Shown: positions 32,476 to 40,990 of the stretch, in pieces
How positions within the stretch are numbered: position 1 is the stretch's first letter
Layout: the number at the start of each line of letters is the position of its first letter
Origin: Candidatus Glassbacteria bacterium
Lineage (GTDB): Bacteria; Gemmatimonadota; Glassbacteria; GWA2-58-10
Assembly (NCBI GenBank): GCA_019456185.1
Contig: VRUH01000028.1
Span: forward strand, 1 to 42,044
Length of the DNA: 42,044 nt
Direction: 5' to 3'
Program-made: the position numbers and the translations under genes
Notes under the pieces: generated by a model
Told to the model about the DNA's origin: nothing
The model's database searches: none
The model's input: the letters and a program-made list of their open reading frames with translations, nothing else

Positions 32476-34959
32476 TTATTGATCAACCTCTTCCGGGTTC
32501 TGGTCTACAATCCCGTTTTCCTGGTCGTCATCCTCGCCCGGTACGATCCTGGCGACATCGACTACCCGGTCGCCCTCGTTGAGGTTGATCAGTTTCACGC
32601 CGCTGGTGTTGCGACCGATCACCTTGACACTGCTCAGGGCGATCCGGATAATCAATCCCAACTGGGTGATCAGGATCATTTCGTCATCATCGACCACTTC
32701 CTTGATCGATACCAGCTTACCGGTTTTGGGCGTGCAGCGCAGGGTGATAATCCCCTTGCCGCCGCGATTGGTGACCCGGTATTCCTCCACCGAGGACCGT
32801 TTGCCCAAACCTTTCTCGCTCACGACCAGCAGAGTCGAATCCCGGTTCAGCGCAACCATGCCCACCACGAAATCATTGTGCACCAGTCTGATTCCCCGGA
32901 CGCCGTAAGCCGTTCGGCCCATGGCCCGTACCTTGTCCTCGTGGAAACGGATCGCCTGGCCGTTACGCGTGGCCAGGATAATGTCGTGGCTCCCATCGGT
33001 GATCCTGGCTTCGATCAACACGTCGTCCTCAGGCACGCCGATCGCGATAATTCCGTTGCGGCGAGGGTTGCTGAACGCGGCCAGGCTGGTTTTCTTGATC
33101 TGTCCGTTGCGTGTGGCCAGGATTACGAATTCGTTCTCGCTGAAATTTCGTACCGGAAGCATGGCGGCAATCCGGTCTTCATTGTCGATCTCGAGCAGGT
33201 TGACAATCGCCTTGCCCTGGGCGGTGCGCCCGGCCTGCGGGATCTCGTAGACCTTCAGCCAGTAAAGCTGGCCCTTGGCCGTGAAAAACAGGATATAGTC
33301 GTGGGTGCTGGCGATAAAGAGGTGCTCCAGGAAATCGGTTTCGCGTGTGGCCTGGCCGCTCTTGCCCCGGCCGCCGCGGACCTGACGGCGGTAGGTGTTG
33401 ACCGGCAGGCGCTTGATGTAGCCGTTGTGGCTGATCGTGATCACCATTTCCTCTTCGGCGATCAGGTCCTCGATATTGAACTCGCCGGCATCGTCCAGAA
33501 TCTCCGTCCGGCGTTCGTCACCGTACTTGTCCTTCATTTCCAGCAGCTCTTCGCGGATTAACTGCATGCGCTGCTGGCGGCTATCGAGCAGGTTCTTCAG
33601 CCGCTCGATAGTCTGCAGTAAGTCCTTGTACTCCTCGTCCAGTTTTTCCCGCTCGAGCGCGGTCAGACGGGCCAGGCGCAAATCGAGAATGGCCTGGGCC
33701 TGGACTTCGCTGAGCTCGAACCCTTTCATCAGATTGGTGCGCGCAGTCTCGGTGTCCTTACTCTTACGGATTATTTTGATCACTGCGTCGAGATTGTCGA
33801 TCGCGATCTTGAGGCCTTCCAGAACATGCGCCCGTTCATCGGCTTTGCGCAGCTCGAACTCGGCGCGGCGAGTTACCACCACGTGACGGTGATCGAGGTA
33901 ATGCCGGATCATCGACTTCAGGTTCAGCACACGCGGAGCCCCGTCCACCAGGGCCAGGTTGATCACGCCGAACGTGTTCTGGAGCTGGGTCTTGGTGTAG
34001 AAAAGGTTGAGAATCGCCTCGCCGCTGGCGTCGCGCTTGAGATCGACCACGATCCGCATCCCGTCGCGGTCCGACTCATCGCGGATATCGCTGATCCCCT
34101 CGACCTTCTTGGTCCGCACCAGTTCGGCCATGTCTTCCAGCAGCTTGCTCTTGTTGACCATGAACGGGATCTCGGCAATCACGATCGCGTCGCGGCCGTT
34201 TTTCTTGCTTTCCACATAGGCGCGGGCGCGGACCTTGATCAGGCCCCGTCCGGTGTGGTAAGCTTCCTTGATTCCCTCGCGTCCGTAGATATAGCCGCCG
34301 GTGGGGAAATCGGGACCCGGGACCATTTCCATCAATTCATCGACAGTGATCTCCGGGTTCTCGATAGTCGCCACGCAGGCATCCACAATTTCATTCAGGT
34401 TGTGCGGTGGAATGTTGGTCGCCATGCCGACAGCGATACCGCTGGAACCGTTGACCAGCAGATTGGGTATTTTGGCCGGCAAAACGGTAGGTTCTTCCAG
34501 GCGGTCATCGAAATTGGGGCTGAAACCGACAGTTTCTTTTTCGATATCCGCCTGCATATCGACCGCTACCGGCAGCATCCTGGCCTCGGTGTAGCGGTAG
34601 GCCGCGGCCGGGTCTCCATCGATAGAGCCGAAATTGCCCTGACCGTCGATCAGCGGGTAGCGCAGGCTGAAATCCTGAACCATCCGCACCAGGGCGTCGT
34701 AGACCGCCGAGTCGCCGTGGGGATGGTACTTGCCGAGCACGTCGCCGACCACGGTGGCGCATTTCTTGTGTGGCCTGTTGGGCGCCAGGCCCAGCCCGTG
34801 CATGGAAAACAGGATGCGGCGGTGAACCGGTTTGAGCCCGTCGCGCACGTCCGGCAGCGCGCGGCTCATGATCACGCTCATCGAGTAGTTGATGAAGGAG
34901 TCCCGCATCTCATCCTCGATATAACGCGTCAACACTCTTTCTCTGTTCTCGATTGCCAT
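32476..34959 (-). CDS. gyrA: DNA gyrase subunit A
   Basis: 827 residues. Breakage-reunion subunit of gyrase, which introduces negative supercoils with GyrB. Seen: [44 protein letters not shown] and the catalytic Tyr123 in YRYTEARM. The quinolone-determining residues are Ser84 and Asp88 (E. coli Ser83 and Asp87), the susceptible state. The C-terminal beta-pinwheel has six repeats such as [21 protein letters not shown], and the gyrase box appears as NRGGKGI, which supports gyrA over parC although the first residues differ from QRRGGKG. The gene lies 56 bases downstream of a cyclophilin gene, not beside gyrB. A strong terminator follows. Confidence 0.96.
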   Translation of the reverse strand: MAIENRERVLTRYIEDEMRDSFINYSMSVIMSRALPDVRDGLKPVHRRILFSMHGLGLAPNRPHKKCATVVGDVLGKYHPHGDSAVYDALVRMVQDFSLRYPLIDGQGNFGSIDGDPAAAYRYTEARMLPVAVDMQADIEKETVGFSPNFDDRLEEPTVLPAKIPNLLVNGSSGIAVGMATNIPPHNLNEIVDACVATIENPEITVDELMEMVPGPDFPTGGYIYGREGIKEAYHTGRGLIKVRARAYVESKKNGRDAIVIAEIPFMVNKSKLLEDMAELVRTKKVEGISDIRDESDRDGMRIVVDLKRDASGEAILNLFYTKTQLQNTFGVINLALVDGAPRVLNLKSMIRHYLDHRHVVVTRRAEFELRKADERAHVLEGLKIAIDNLDAVIKIIRKSKDTETARTNLMKGFELSEVQAQAILDLRLARLTALEREKLDEEYKDLLQTIERLKNLLDSRQQRMQLIREELLEMKDKYGDERRTEILDDAGEFNIEDLIAEEEMVITISHNGYIKRLPVNTYRRQVRGGRGKSGQATRETDFLEHLFIASTHDYILFFTAKGQLYWLKVYEIPQAGRTAQGKAIVNLLEIDNEDRIAAMLPVRNFSENEFVILATRNGQIKKTSLAAFSNPRRNGIIAIGVPEDDVLIEARITDGSHDIILATRNGQAIRFHEDKVRAMGRTAYGVRGIRLVHNDFVVGMVALNRDSTLLVVSEKGLGKRSSVEEYRVTNRGGKGIITLRCTPKTGKLVSIKEVVDDDEMILITQLGLIIRIALSSVKVIGRNTSGVKLINLNEGDRVVDVARIVPGEDDDQENGIVDQNPEEVDQ

Positions 34960-35015
34960 GGTTTCCTTCGTGCTAAAACTTTAGCTGAAATTGCCTGGCC
35001 GGCCGTATCGTGGAA

Positions 35016-35708
35016 TTACTGCTGCTCCTCGAGCGGCAGTTCCAGCACGTCGCCGGCTTTTTCGATACTGACACTTTTAATCAGCGCGGCCTTACCCGGA
35101 TTGTCGCGCTCATCCCGCGGCAGGGCTACGATCTTGTCCACCACGTCCATCCCTTTGGCCACCTTGCCGAACACGGTGTACTGGCCATCGAGCGAAGGAT
35201 AGCTGGGAGCTACCAGGATAAAGAACTGGCTGCTGGCGCTGTTGGGGTCCTGGCTGCGGGCTGCCGATACGATTCCCTTGGTGTGCCTGATCTGGTTGAA
35301 CTCGGCTGTCAAACGGCGCGGTCCGCTGCCGATCCCGTCGTTTTTAAGGTCGTCATCCTTGCTGTTGGGGTCGCCGCCCTGGATCATGAAGCCGGGGATT
35401 ACCCTGTGGAACGTGGATCCATCGAAAAACTTGCTCTCGGCCAGCGACTTGAAATTTTTCACATGGTTCGGCGCTACGTGGGGGTAGAACCGGATGACAA
35501 TCGATCCGAGCTTGGTCTGAATCACCGCCACTTCGCTCTCATCGGTCAGTTCGGTGCTGCCCGGCGTTGACTCGGGGCTCTGGCGGATTTTGGCTTTCGG
35601 AGGTGGAATCGTCTCGTTTTCCTGGGCGTTGCCGCCGGTGGAGCAGCCGAAAATCAGGGCGGCGGGTAATGCGGTCAGTGCAAGCAAATTAATAAATCGG
35701 CTCATCAT
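35016..35708 (-). CDS. Cyclophilin-type peptidyl-prolyl isomerase, lipoprotein
   Basis: 230 residues. N-terminal lipoprotein signal ending in LIFGC (Cys22; Phe at -2 is unusual), a Pro/Ser-rich linker, then a compact cyclophilin domain (about 58-220). Seen: FHRVIPGFMIQGGD with the catalytic Arg (human CypA Arg55) and Phe60 equivalents, SSQFFILVA, and LDGQYTVFGKV, where the CypA His126 position is Tyr. It should catalyse proline isomerisation in exported proteins at a membrane surface. It lies downstream of a second, degenerate cyclophilin gene and 56 bases upstream of gyrA, with which it may be co-transcribed. ATG at the second residue is an alternative start. Confidence 0.9.
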   Translation of the reverse strand: MMSRFINLLALTALPAALIFGCSTGGNAQENETIPPPKAKIRQSPESTPGSTELTDESEVAVIQTKLGSIVIRFYPHVAPNHVKNFKSLAESKFFDGSTFHRVIPGFMIQGGDPNSKDDDLKNDGIGSGPRRLTAEFNQIRHTKGIVSAARSQDPNSASSQFFILVAPSYPSLDGQYTVFGKVAKGMDVVDKIVALPRDERDNPGKAALIKSVSIEKAGDVLELPLEEQQ

Positions 35709-35758
35709 CCGTCCTTTTGGAGATTCCGTTGCTGGAATTCAGGTTCGCAAGCTTTAGA

Positions 35759-35788
35759 GGGGCGTTGAAAAAAGGACTTCAACACCCC
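35759..35788. repeat. Imperfect hairpin upstream of cyclophilin gene 1
   Basis: GGGG-C-GTTGAA (35759-35769) pairs with TTCAAC-A-CCCC (35778-35788): 10 base pairs with one C.A mismatch. It lies in the 300-base gap between the two cyclophilin genes and could be part of the leader of the downstream one. Confidence 0.45.
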
Positions 35789-35810
35789 AGCTGAAATTTT
35801 TCGCTTTTTC

Positions 35811-35930
35811 GGCTGTCAAGGGCAAGGCAAGCCGTTTCGACTCTAACATAATGAATCATCAAATCGTACAGCTTCACTGCCTGAGTAATCCTTGCTTACT
35901 CATTGTGCTTCAAAACGGCCCTTGACAGCC
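35811..35930. repeat. 120-base element with 13-bp terminal inverted repeats and internal hairpins
   Basis: GGCTGTCAAGGGC (35811-35823) is the exact reverse complement of 35918-35930. Just inside, GCCGTTTCGA (35831-35840) pairs with TCAAAACGGC with one mismatch, and TGAGTAA (35882-35888) pairs perfectly with TTACTCA (35896-35902). No ORF is present. The nested layout suggests a MITE-like or REP-like repeat, or a structured RNA. It sits between the two cyclophilin genes. Confidence 0.55.
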
Positions 35931-36008
35931 CATTTACGCTGAATTCAGTATCTTTCAACACGCTTTTGGTGGCAAACAGTTCGTCAAATTACAAGGTTCC
36001 GGAGCTGA

Positions 36009-36638
36009 TCAGACATAGCGTTCGTCCACATAAACGCGCCGGATTTCCACCCGCTCCACAGGCTGTCCGTTCTCGTCTGTGCGGCTGCGCGAGATGTCCC
36101 TGATTACGTCGAAACCCTCCACGACCACACCGAAGACGGTAAAGCGTCCGTTGAGTTGAGGCCGGTCCTCGAGCAGAATATAGAACTGGCTGTTACCCTT
36201 GTCCGGTTCACCGGGAGGATGAGCCAGGCCAACGTTGCCCGTCATATTGGGCATATTGAATTCCGGGGCGATAGTAAAGCCCGGGTCGCCGGCCCCGTCG
36301 TTGGTTGGGTCGTCGTCACGGCTGTTGACATCACCGCCCTGAATCAGACCGTCTTTCTCGACGTAATGGAACGTCAGCCCGTCGTAAAAACCACGTTGAA
36401 TCAGATTCTTGATCTGACGCACCGTGGTTGGCGCGGCCTGCGGCATGGGCAGGATCATGAATTCGCCGAGATCGGTCTCGAAAATCCAGACTTCGCGCTC
36501 GCTTTTCTGCTGCTCGTAATCACGGGTCTGGGCCAACTGCGTGCCCGTGCGCGGAGGAGGCTGGCCGCAGGAAAGCAGCATGCCGAGCAGCAGCAGAGAT
36601 GCGGGGAAAGGAGTAACTCTTTTGATCACGAAATCCAT
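36009..36638 (-). CDS. Cyclophilin-like lipoprotein with degenerate active site
   Basis: 209 residues. Signal ending in LLSCGQ gives a lipoprotein Cys at about residue 23. Cyclophilin domain from about 50. The motif that normally reads FHRxIPGFMxQGGD is FHYVEKDGLIQGGD: the catalytic Arg is Tyr and the Phe60 equivalent is Gly. The second half is kept (NSQFYILLEDRPQLNGRFTVFGVV). Isomerase activity is therefore doubtful; a binding or chaperone role is more likely. The frame runs upstream to 36773 but ATG 36638 begins the signal peptide, has AGGGTGA upstream, and lies downstream of the promoter at 36703-36731. The active cyclophilin gene follows across a 300-base gap. Confidence 0.85.
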   Translation of the reverse strand: MDFVIKRVTPFPASLLLLGMLLSCGQPPPRTGTQLAQTRDYEQQKSEREVWIFETDLGEFMILPMPQAAPTTVRQIKNLIQRGFYDGLTFHYVEKDGLIQGGDVNSRDDDPTNDGAGDPGFTIAPEFNMPNMTGNVGLAHPPGEPDKGNSQFYILLEDRPQLNGRFTVFGVVVEGFDVIRDISRSRTDENGQPVERVEIRRVYVDERYV

Positions 36639-36702
36639 GCGGGAAATCACCCTGGGGACACCTCCGGTTAATTGCCGGTTCGGTAATAAAGAACAAGCTT
36701 TT

Positions 36703-36731
36703 AATATAAGCTTCCATCCTCCGTTTGACAA
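36703..36731 (-). promoter_or_regulatory. Sigma-70-type promoter for the cyclophilin genes
   Basis: Minus strand: TTGTCA (36731-36726), exactly 17 bases, TATATT (36708-36703): 5 of 6 in both. Expected leader about 58 bases before the ATG at 36638. It supports the shorter start of that gene. Confidence 0.7.
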
Positions 36732-36781
36732 TAGCCAAACGGCAGCGAGCTTGGCTGCGGGAACCTTCTGCAATGCCGGTT

Positions 36782-38809
36782 TCAGCTACCCGGCGTGCTG
36801 CCGCGTTCGAGCAGGATCAATGTCTGGCGGGGCAGGGTGAAACCCTGGAAGAACTGCCTGAATTCCGGGTAGCCGTCAGTGCCCACGGTCCTCGCGCTCA
36901 CGGTCAGGCTGCGGCGAAGGTTCAGCGACCTTCCGCTCCGGGTGCAGTCCACAAGCCAGCGGCCGTATTGGCAGTCGAGCGCTTCGTGCTCGGGCATGTA
37001 GGCAACCTTCCAGCCCTCGGGCAGGGTAATCGTGTACTCGCGCACCAGCGTGAACGGACCGTCGCCCACGAATTCGTACTCCCGCGTTTCGAGGTCCGGG
37101 AAATAGGGCAGGCCGGTAAACCCGAACGGCGGCGCCGGCAGGCGCAGGATCATCATCTCACCCTGCACAACCCCCAGCCCGGGCGCCGAGTACTCGAAAT
37201 CCAAGCTGGCCGGGACGGTCAGGTCACGAAGGTCAGACAGTTCGACACCGGTTGCGCGCGCGCCCTCGCTGATAGCGTTGGCCGCCTGGCTGAAATACTG
37301 CTGACGTTCGCGGGGAGTGTCGTCTTTCAGGCTCAAGCGGGCCTGGATATCAAACAGGCCGTCGGTGCCGGCATGAAACGCCCCGGTGACGTCGCCGTTA
37401 TCGGCCAGGACGAGTTCGGCCCGCACCAGCGAAAGGCTCTTCTCCGGCGGGAAACTGCGCAGGCGATGGAGCGTACCGCCGGATTCCAGCAGCACCAGCG
37501 CCCGGCTGCCCTGGCCGCGGCTGTGATAACCGTAGCGGTTGTACTGGGCCGTGGGATGCAGCCACAGGCCGTGGCGGCCTGTTTCGCCGTAGAGCGGATT
37601 GACAAATGTGGAGTCCGTAAAATAACCGGCCACGAAAACCATCACCCTGTCGAACTGAGCCGCCGCCGGGACGTCCTCTTCCAGCATGTCCCGCATCTCG
37701 CCGCTGCCGTAAGCCGGCCAGGCCTCGATTCCCGCCGCGCGCAGCATGCTGACCAACAGGACCGCCTTGTCCAGGCCGTGGCCGTACATGTTTTCCAGCA
37801 CCTTGCCCGCCGGAGTCGGCTGATAGGCGGTCAACGGTAAGGCGAGGCCGATATTGCGGACCTCGGTGGCCACATAGAGGGCGATCGCGCGGACGCTGTC
37901 CGCCAGCGAAGCGCTGCCTGCAACCAGCGAGTCCGCCCGCTGCCTGAGTGCGCCGCCGGTTTCGACCGAAGGGAAGAACCTGGCGGCCAGCCAGCGGCCG
38001 AGGTTTTCCCAGCTATCGACGTTGGAAACCAGCAGCCAGGGAGAGTAGCTCTGTGAGGGGGGCATGTAGGGGATCCGCTGGATCATCGGCACGTCGGCCA
38101 GCTCCCAGCCGTACTGCCTGAACTCGTTGCCAGCCAGGTCCAGAGTCTGCACCTCGGCCTTTCCCAGCCCGTTGCGGCGCACAACCAGCGGCTCGGGAGC
38201 GTCCGCGGGCACCAGCAACTCGTAACGCTTACGCAGGATCGGCTCGAAGGTGCGGAACATTTCCCTGTCCCAGTAAAGCATTTTTCCCGCTTTGTCCGCG
38301 CTGTCGGGAGCGCTGATCGTCCGGGTAACGAGCTCCACCACCGCGCCGGGCTGGATCCCGCCGAACGAGATTACTTTCTGCTTGATGTCGGCATAGACGG
38401 CCGCGCCGGTCAACTCCGGAGGGGTGATCACGTTGATCGCCTTGTCCTCCACGGGCACAGTGCCGCCATCGGGGAGCCACGTGCGCGCCAGCAGGATTGC
38501 GACACTGTCGGTTTCGGAGTCGAAATTACGTTTCTGGTCGCCGAACCCGCGGCCCCGGTCCTGAAGGATTTTAACCAGCAGGTGCTCGGTCAGCTCGTTG
38601 GTCCCGTCGGGCAGCACGACCAGGCTCTTGCCCTGGTACAGGATCAGCGCGCCGGCGGCGGGATAGTCATTCAGGCCGGGGGCATCAGCCACAATCCGCG
38701 CGATCTCGGCCTCATCCAGCCGGACCTCGGCGTTCAAGTCGTTAAGCGGCAATCCGACAAGCAGAGCCACGGCACCGGCTGCATAATGGATGATGCGCTG
38801 GAGATTCAT
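36782..38809 (-). CDS. Exported DUF3857/transglutaminase-like protein with dead catalytic triad
   Basis: 675 residues. Signal peptide (MNLQRIIHYAAGAVALLVG, cleavage near LNA). Domain order: DUF3857-like beta domain (about 30-260), transglutaminase-like core (about 300-420), C-terminal beta domain. At the core, the active-site segment reads YGHGLDKAVLLVSML with Gly345 where the upstream paralogue has Cys. The His position is Arg (FDRVMVF against FNHAIVA) and the Asp position is Asn (FVNP against FSDP). The fold is kept but peptidase or transferase chemistry should be lost. Its start overlaps the upstream paralogue by 4 bases (ATGA). Role unknown; partner or binding protein is the simplest reading. 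Confidence 0.85.
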   Translation of the reverse strand: MNLQRIIHYAAGAVALLVGLPLNDLNAEVRLDEAEIARIVADAPGLNDYPAAGALILYQGKSLVVLPDGTNELTEHLLVKILQDRGRGFGDQKRNFDSETDSVAILLARTWLPDGGTVPVEDKAINVITPPELTGAAVYADIKQKVISFGGIQPGAVVELVTRTISAPDSADKAGKMLYWDREMFRTFEPILRKRYELLVPADAPEPLVVRRNGLGKAEVQTLDLAGNEFRQYGWELADVPMIQRIPYMPPSQSYSPWLLVSNVDSWENLGRWLAARFFPSVETGGALRQRADSLVAGSASLADSVRAIALYVATEVRNIGLALPLTAYQPTPAGKVLENMYGHGLDKAVLLVSMLRAAGIEAWPAYGSGEMRDMLEEDVPAAAQFDRVMVFVAGYFTDSTFVNPLYGETGRHGLWLHPTAQYNRYGYHSRGQGSRALVLLESGGTLHRLRSFPPEKSLSLVRAELVLADNGDVTGAFHAGTDGLFDIQARLSLKDDTPRERQQYFSQAANAISEGARATGVELSDLRDLTVPASLDFEYSAPGLGVVQGEMMILRLPAPPFGFTGLPYFPDLETREYEFVGDGPFTLVREYTITLPEGWKVAYMPEHEALDCQYGRWLVDCTRSGRSLNLRRSLTVSARTVGTDGYPEFRQFFQGFTLPRQTLILLERGSTPGS

Positions 38810-40791
38810 CGCGGGCCTCCATCGCTGTCGGCTTCGAGAATGATCTCGCCCCGTCCGCTGCGGCTGCTGGCCCGCAGGATTTCCTTGAGCTGAAGGTACT
38901 CGTCGGTGCTGAGCTGCTTGCTGTCGATCAGGAATTGCTTATCGTAGCGGACAGTCAGCAAGGGGTTGGTCTCCGAAGGCATATCGGCACGGTAGGCCAT
39001 CCGGTAAGTCAGGTCGCCGTCGGCCAGGTCCACGGTCTCGGGCATGCTCTTGATCCGGTAGCCCGGCGGCAGCGCCAGTTCCTCTCTCTGGGTACTGCCC
39101 AGGGTCATGCCCAGGTTGAACGGATATTCGCGCTCCGGCAGCCCGGCGGCCGAGAGGAAACTCTCGAGGATCAGTTCGAAACTATTGGTCGAGACCGGCG
39201 ATTTGATCAGCAGGTAATCCCCGGCGGCGATAGCGTAGTCCGGCACCTCGTAGCTGAACTTGATTCCGAAAGCGGAGTAGAGGTCTTCCGGGTCGCTGGA
39301 ACTGAACCCGATCAGGCGCGCCCCGGGATGGACCCCGGAAACGATTTGCTGCCAGATACTTTGCATCTGGCGGGGCGGGAAGCGCTTGATGAACCCACGG
39401 AAGGCCAGGTCGTAGATCCCGGCCGTGGAGATAGTGACCTCGCTGACCAGCCGCCCGTCGGATTCCACGCGGCTGGTGGCGGAGATAGTGCCCATGTTGT
39501 CTTCGGCGGGCATGTGATCGCTGGTCACCAGCGGTTCGCCCGCCGGGGTGCAGACCAGCATGTGGGCGCCGGCCTCGGCCGCCATCAGCAGGTCCGGGTT
39601 GTTTTCCACGGTCGGGTCGCTGAACCGCCAGCCGCCCTCGGCCTCAGGCAGGGCGACAATTGCGTGGTTGAAGCCGATAATCGGGATTTCCTCGTCGATC
39701 AGCTCACCGGCGCGGGTCAGGACCACGTAGCTTTCGATATCGACCTCATCGAGCATGGTGCTCATCAGCACGGCCACGTCGCGGCAGACCCCGTAGCGCG
39801 TGGATAATGTTTCGCTGGCGGGCTTGGGCTCGAACCCGGCTTTCTTACCGGTGCCCAGGCCCATGTAGCGAACTTTCTGGGCCACGAAATGATAGATCGC
39901 CTTGATTTTTTCCTCATCGGTGGCGAGCCCCTCGGTGATCCGGCTGACCACGGCGCTCAGGCTGTCGTCGGCGGTGCGGAACTGCGAGGTCATCTCGTAC
40001 CACCACCTGCTGACCTGCCGCCAATCGTCAATCGTGGAAACAATCAGCCGCGGGGCGAAGCTGTAGTAGGGGGGCATGGCCGGCTCGGCCACGATCCGGG
40101 GCACGTCACGGACTTCCCATACGTACGTGTTCAGACCGTTTTCCGTGGTCAGTGAAAACTCAGCCTCACCGTCCTTGACCACGTAGTGCAGGGGCAGACT
40201 GGCCGGGCCGGTGATTTCGATCCGTTTGTTTACGATCGGTTCCCCGATCTGGAACAGGTCCATCCAGTCGAACTGGCCGGCCATCGGCGCGTTGAAGCAA
40301 CTGTCGACAACCTCGTATTCAATCGCATCGCCCACCTCGAGGCTGGGGAAGGTGACCAGCTGTATCCGCACCTCGGAGTCGAAGATGTTCATCCGGGCCA
40401 GCATGGGGTGGGTGACGTCCTTGATCATCTCCTCCGGCACATCCACCACCCGGCCGTCGGGCTTGATCACCCGTGCCGTCTCGATCCGCAGCGTATTATA
40501 CTTGCGGCTGTAGTCGTGCCCCTGCTCGCCCCAGCGTTTCTTGCCGGTCTCGGTCAGGAGCTTGATAAGAACATGTTCCCGGTGCAGATAAGTTCCGTCC
40601 TCGTTGTAGCTGATGGTCCGGTCGGCTTCGACAATCACCGAGTTGGCGTCGGGGTATTTTTCCGCTGTGGCGGCGATGAGTTTTTCCACTAATTCCGGCC
40701 CGGCCTGCGCGGCCAGCCCGGGGGATGGTGCCAAAATGTCTGCCAGCAGGAAAGCGGCAAGCAGCAATGGTAACGACAGCAATTTGTTCAT
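38806..40791 (-). CDS. Exported DUF3857/transglutaminase-like protein, triad intact
   Basis: 661 residues from the chosen start. Signal peptide MNKLLSLPLLLAAFLLADIL, cleavage near GLAA. DUF3857 region with EADRTISYNEDGTYLHREHVLIKLL and DGRVVDVPEEMIKDV, then a transglutaminase core with Cys336 in YGVCRDVA, His376 in FNHAIVAL and Asp392 in RFSDPT, so the Cys-His-Asp triad is complete. Family members are exported and presumed to act on envelope proteins or peptides; no substrate is established. The frame runs upstream to 40869, but ATG 40791 begins the signal and has GGAG seven bases before it. First gene of a two-gene operon whose second gene is a catalytically dead paralogue. Promoter at 40842-40869. 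Confidence 0.88.
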   Translation of the reverse strand: MNKLLSLPLLLAAFLLADILAPSPGLAAQAGPELVEKLIAATAEKYPDANSVIVEADRTISYNEDGTYLHREHVLIKLLTETGKKRWGEQGHDYSRKYNTLRIETARVIKPDGRVVDVPEEMIKDVTHPMLARMNIFDSEVRIQLVTFPSLEVGDAIEYEVVDSCFNAPMAGQFDWMDLFQIGEPIVNKRIEITGPASLPLHYVVKDGEAEFSLTTENGLNTYVWEVRDVPRIVAEPAMPPYYSFAPRLIVSTIDDWRQVSRWWYEMTSQFRTADDSLSAVVSRITEGLATDEEKIKAIYHFVAQKVRYMGLGTGKKAGFEPKPASETLSTRYGVCRDVAVLMSTMLDEVDIESYVVLTRAGELIDEEIPIIGFNHAIVALPEAEGGWRFSDPTVENNPDLLMAAEAGAHMLVCTPAGEPLVTSDHMPAEDNMGTISATSRVESDGRLVSEVTISTAGIYDLAFRGFIKRFPPRQMQSIWQQIVSGVHPGARLIGFSSSDPEDLYSAFGIKFSYEVPDYAIAAGDYLLIKSPVSTNSFELILESFLSAAGLPEREYPFNLGMTLGSTQREELALPPGYRIKSMPETVDLADGDLTYRMAYRADMPSETNPLLTVRYDKQFLIDSKQLSTDEYLQLKEILRASSRSGRGEIILEADSDGGPR

Positions 40792-40841
40792 AGCCCGCTC
40801 CGGTGGAATGAAAATCTTGCGGATTTTAATGTCTGGTAAGT

Positions 40842-40869
40842 ATTTAAGCCGCTTTGCGGAGTTTGTCAA
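40842..40869 (-). promoter_or_regulatory. Promoter candidate for the DUF3857 operon
   Basis: Minus strand: TTGACA (40869-40864), 16-base spacer, TTAAAT (40847-40842). Perfect -35 and 4 of 6 in the -10. A small CCGC-AAA-GCGG hairpin lies in the spacer. The remaining 120 bases to the divergent gene at 40991 contain no stronger site; TTGACC at 40895-40900 lacks a good -10. Confidence 0.5.
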
Positions 40870-40990
40870 TTGCTTAGTTTAAGCCGGTTCGCGCTTGACC
40901 ACAGGTGGCTCTGAGTGTAAGTTTTTTACGATCAGCTTGCTTAAACAGCGACAATCCAGTCCAATCATCTAATATGGGAGAGTAACCGAC

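Noticed and set aside
33826-35202. 458-codon plus-strand frame over gyrA
   Set aside because: Antisense to gyrA; no ribosome-binding site or domain.
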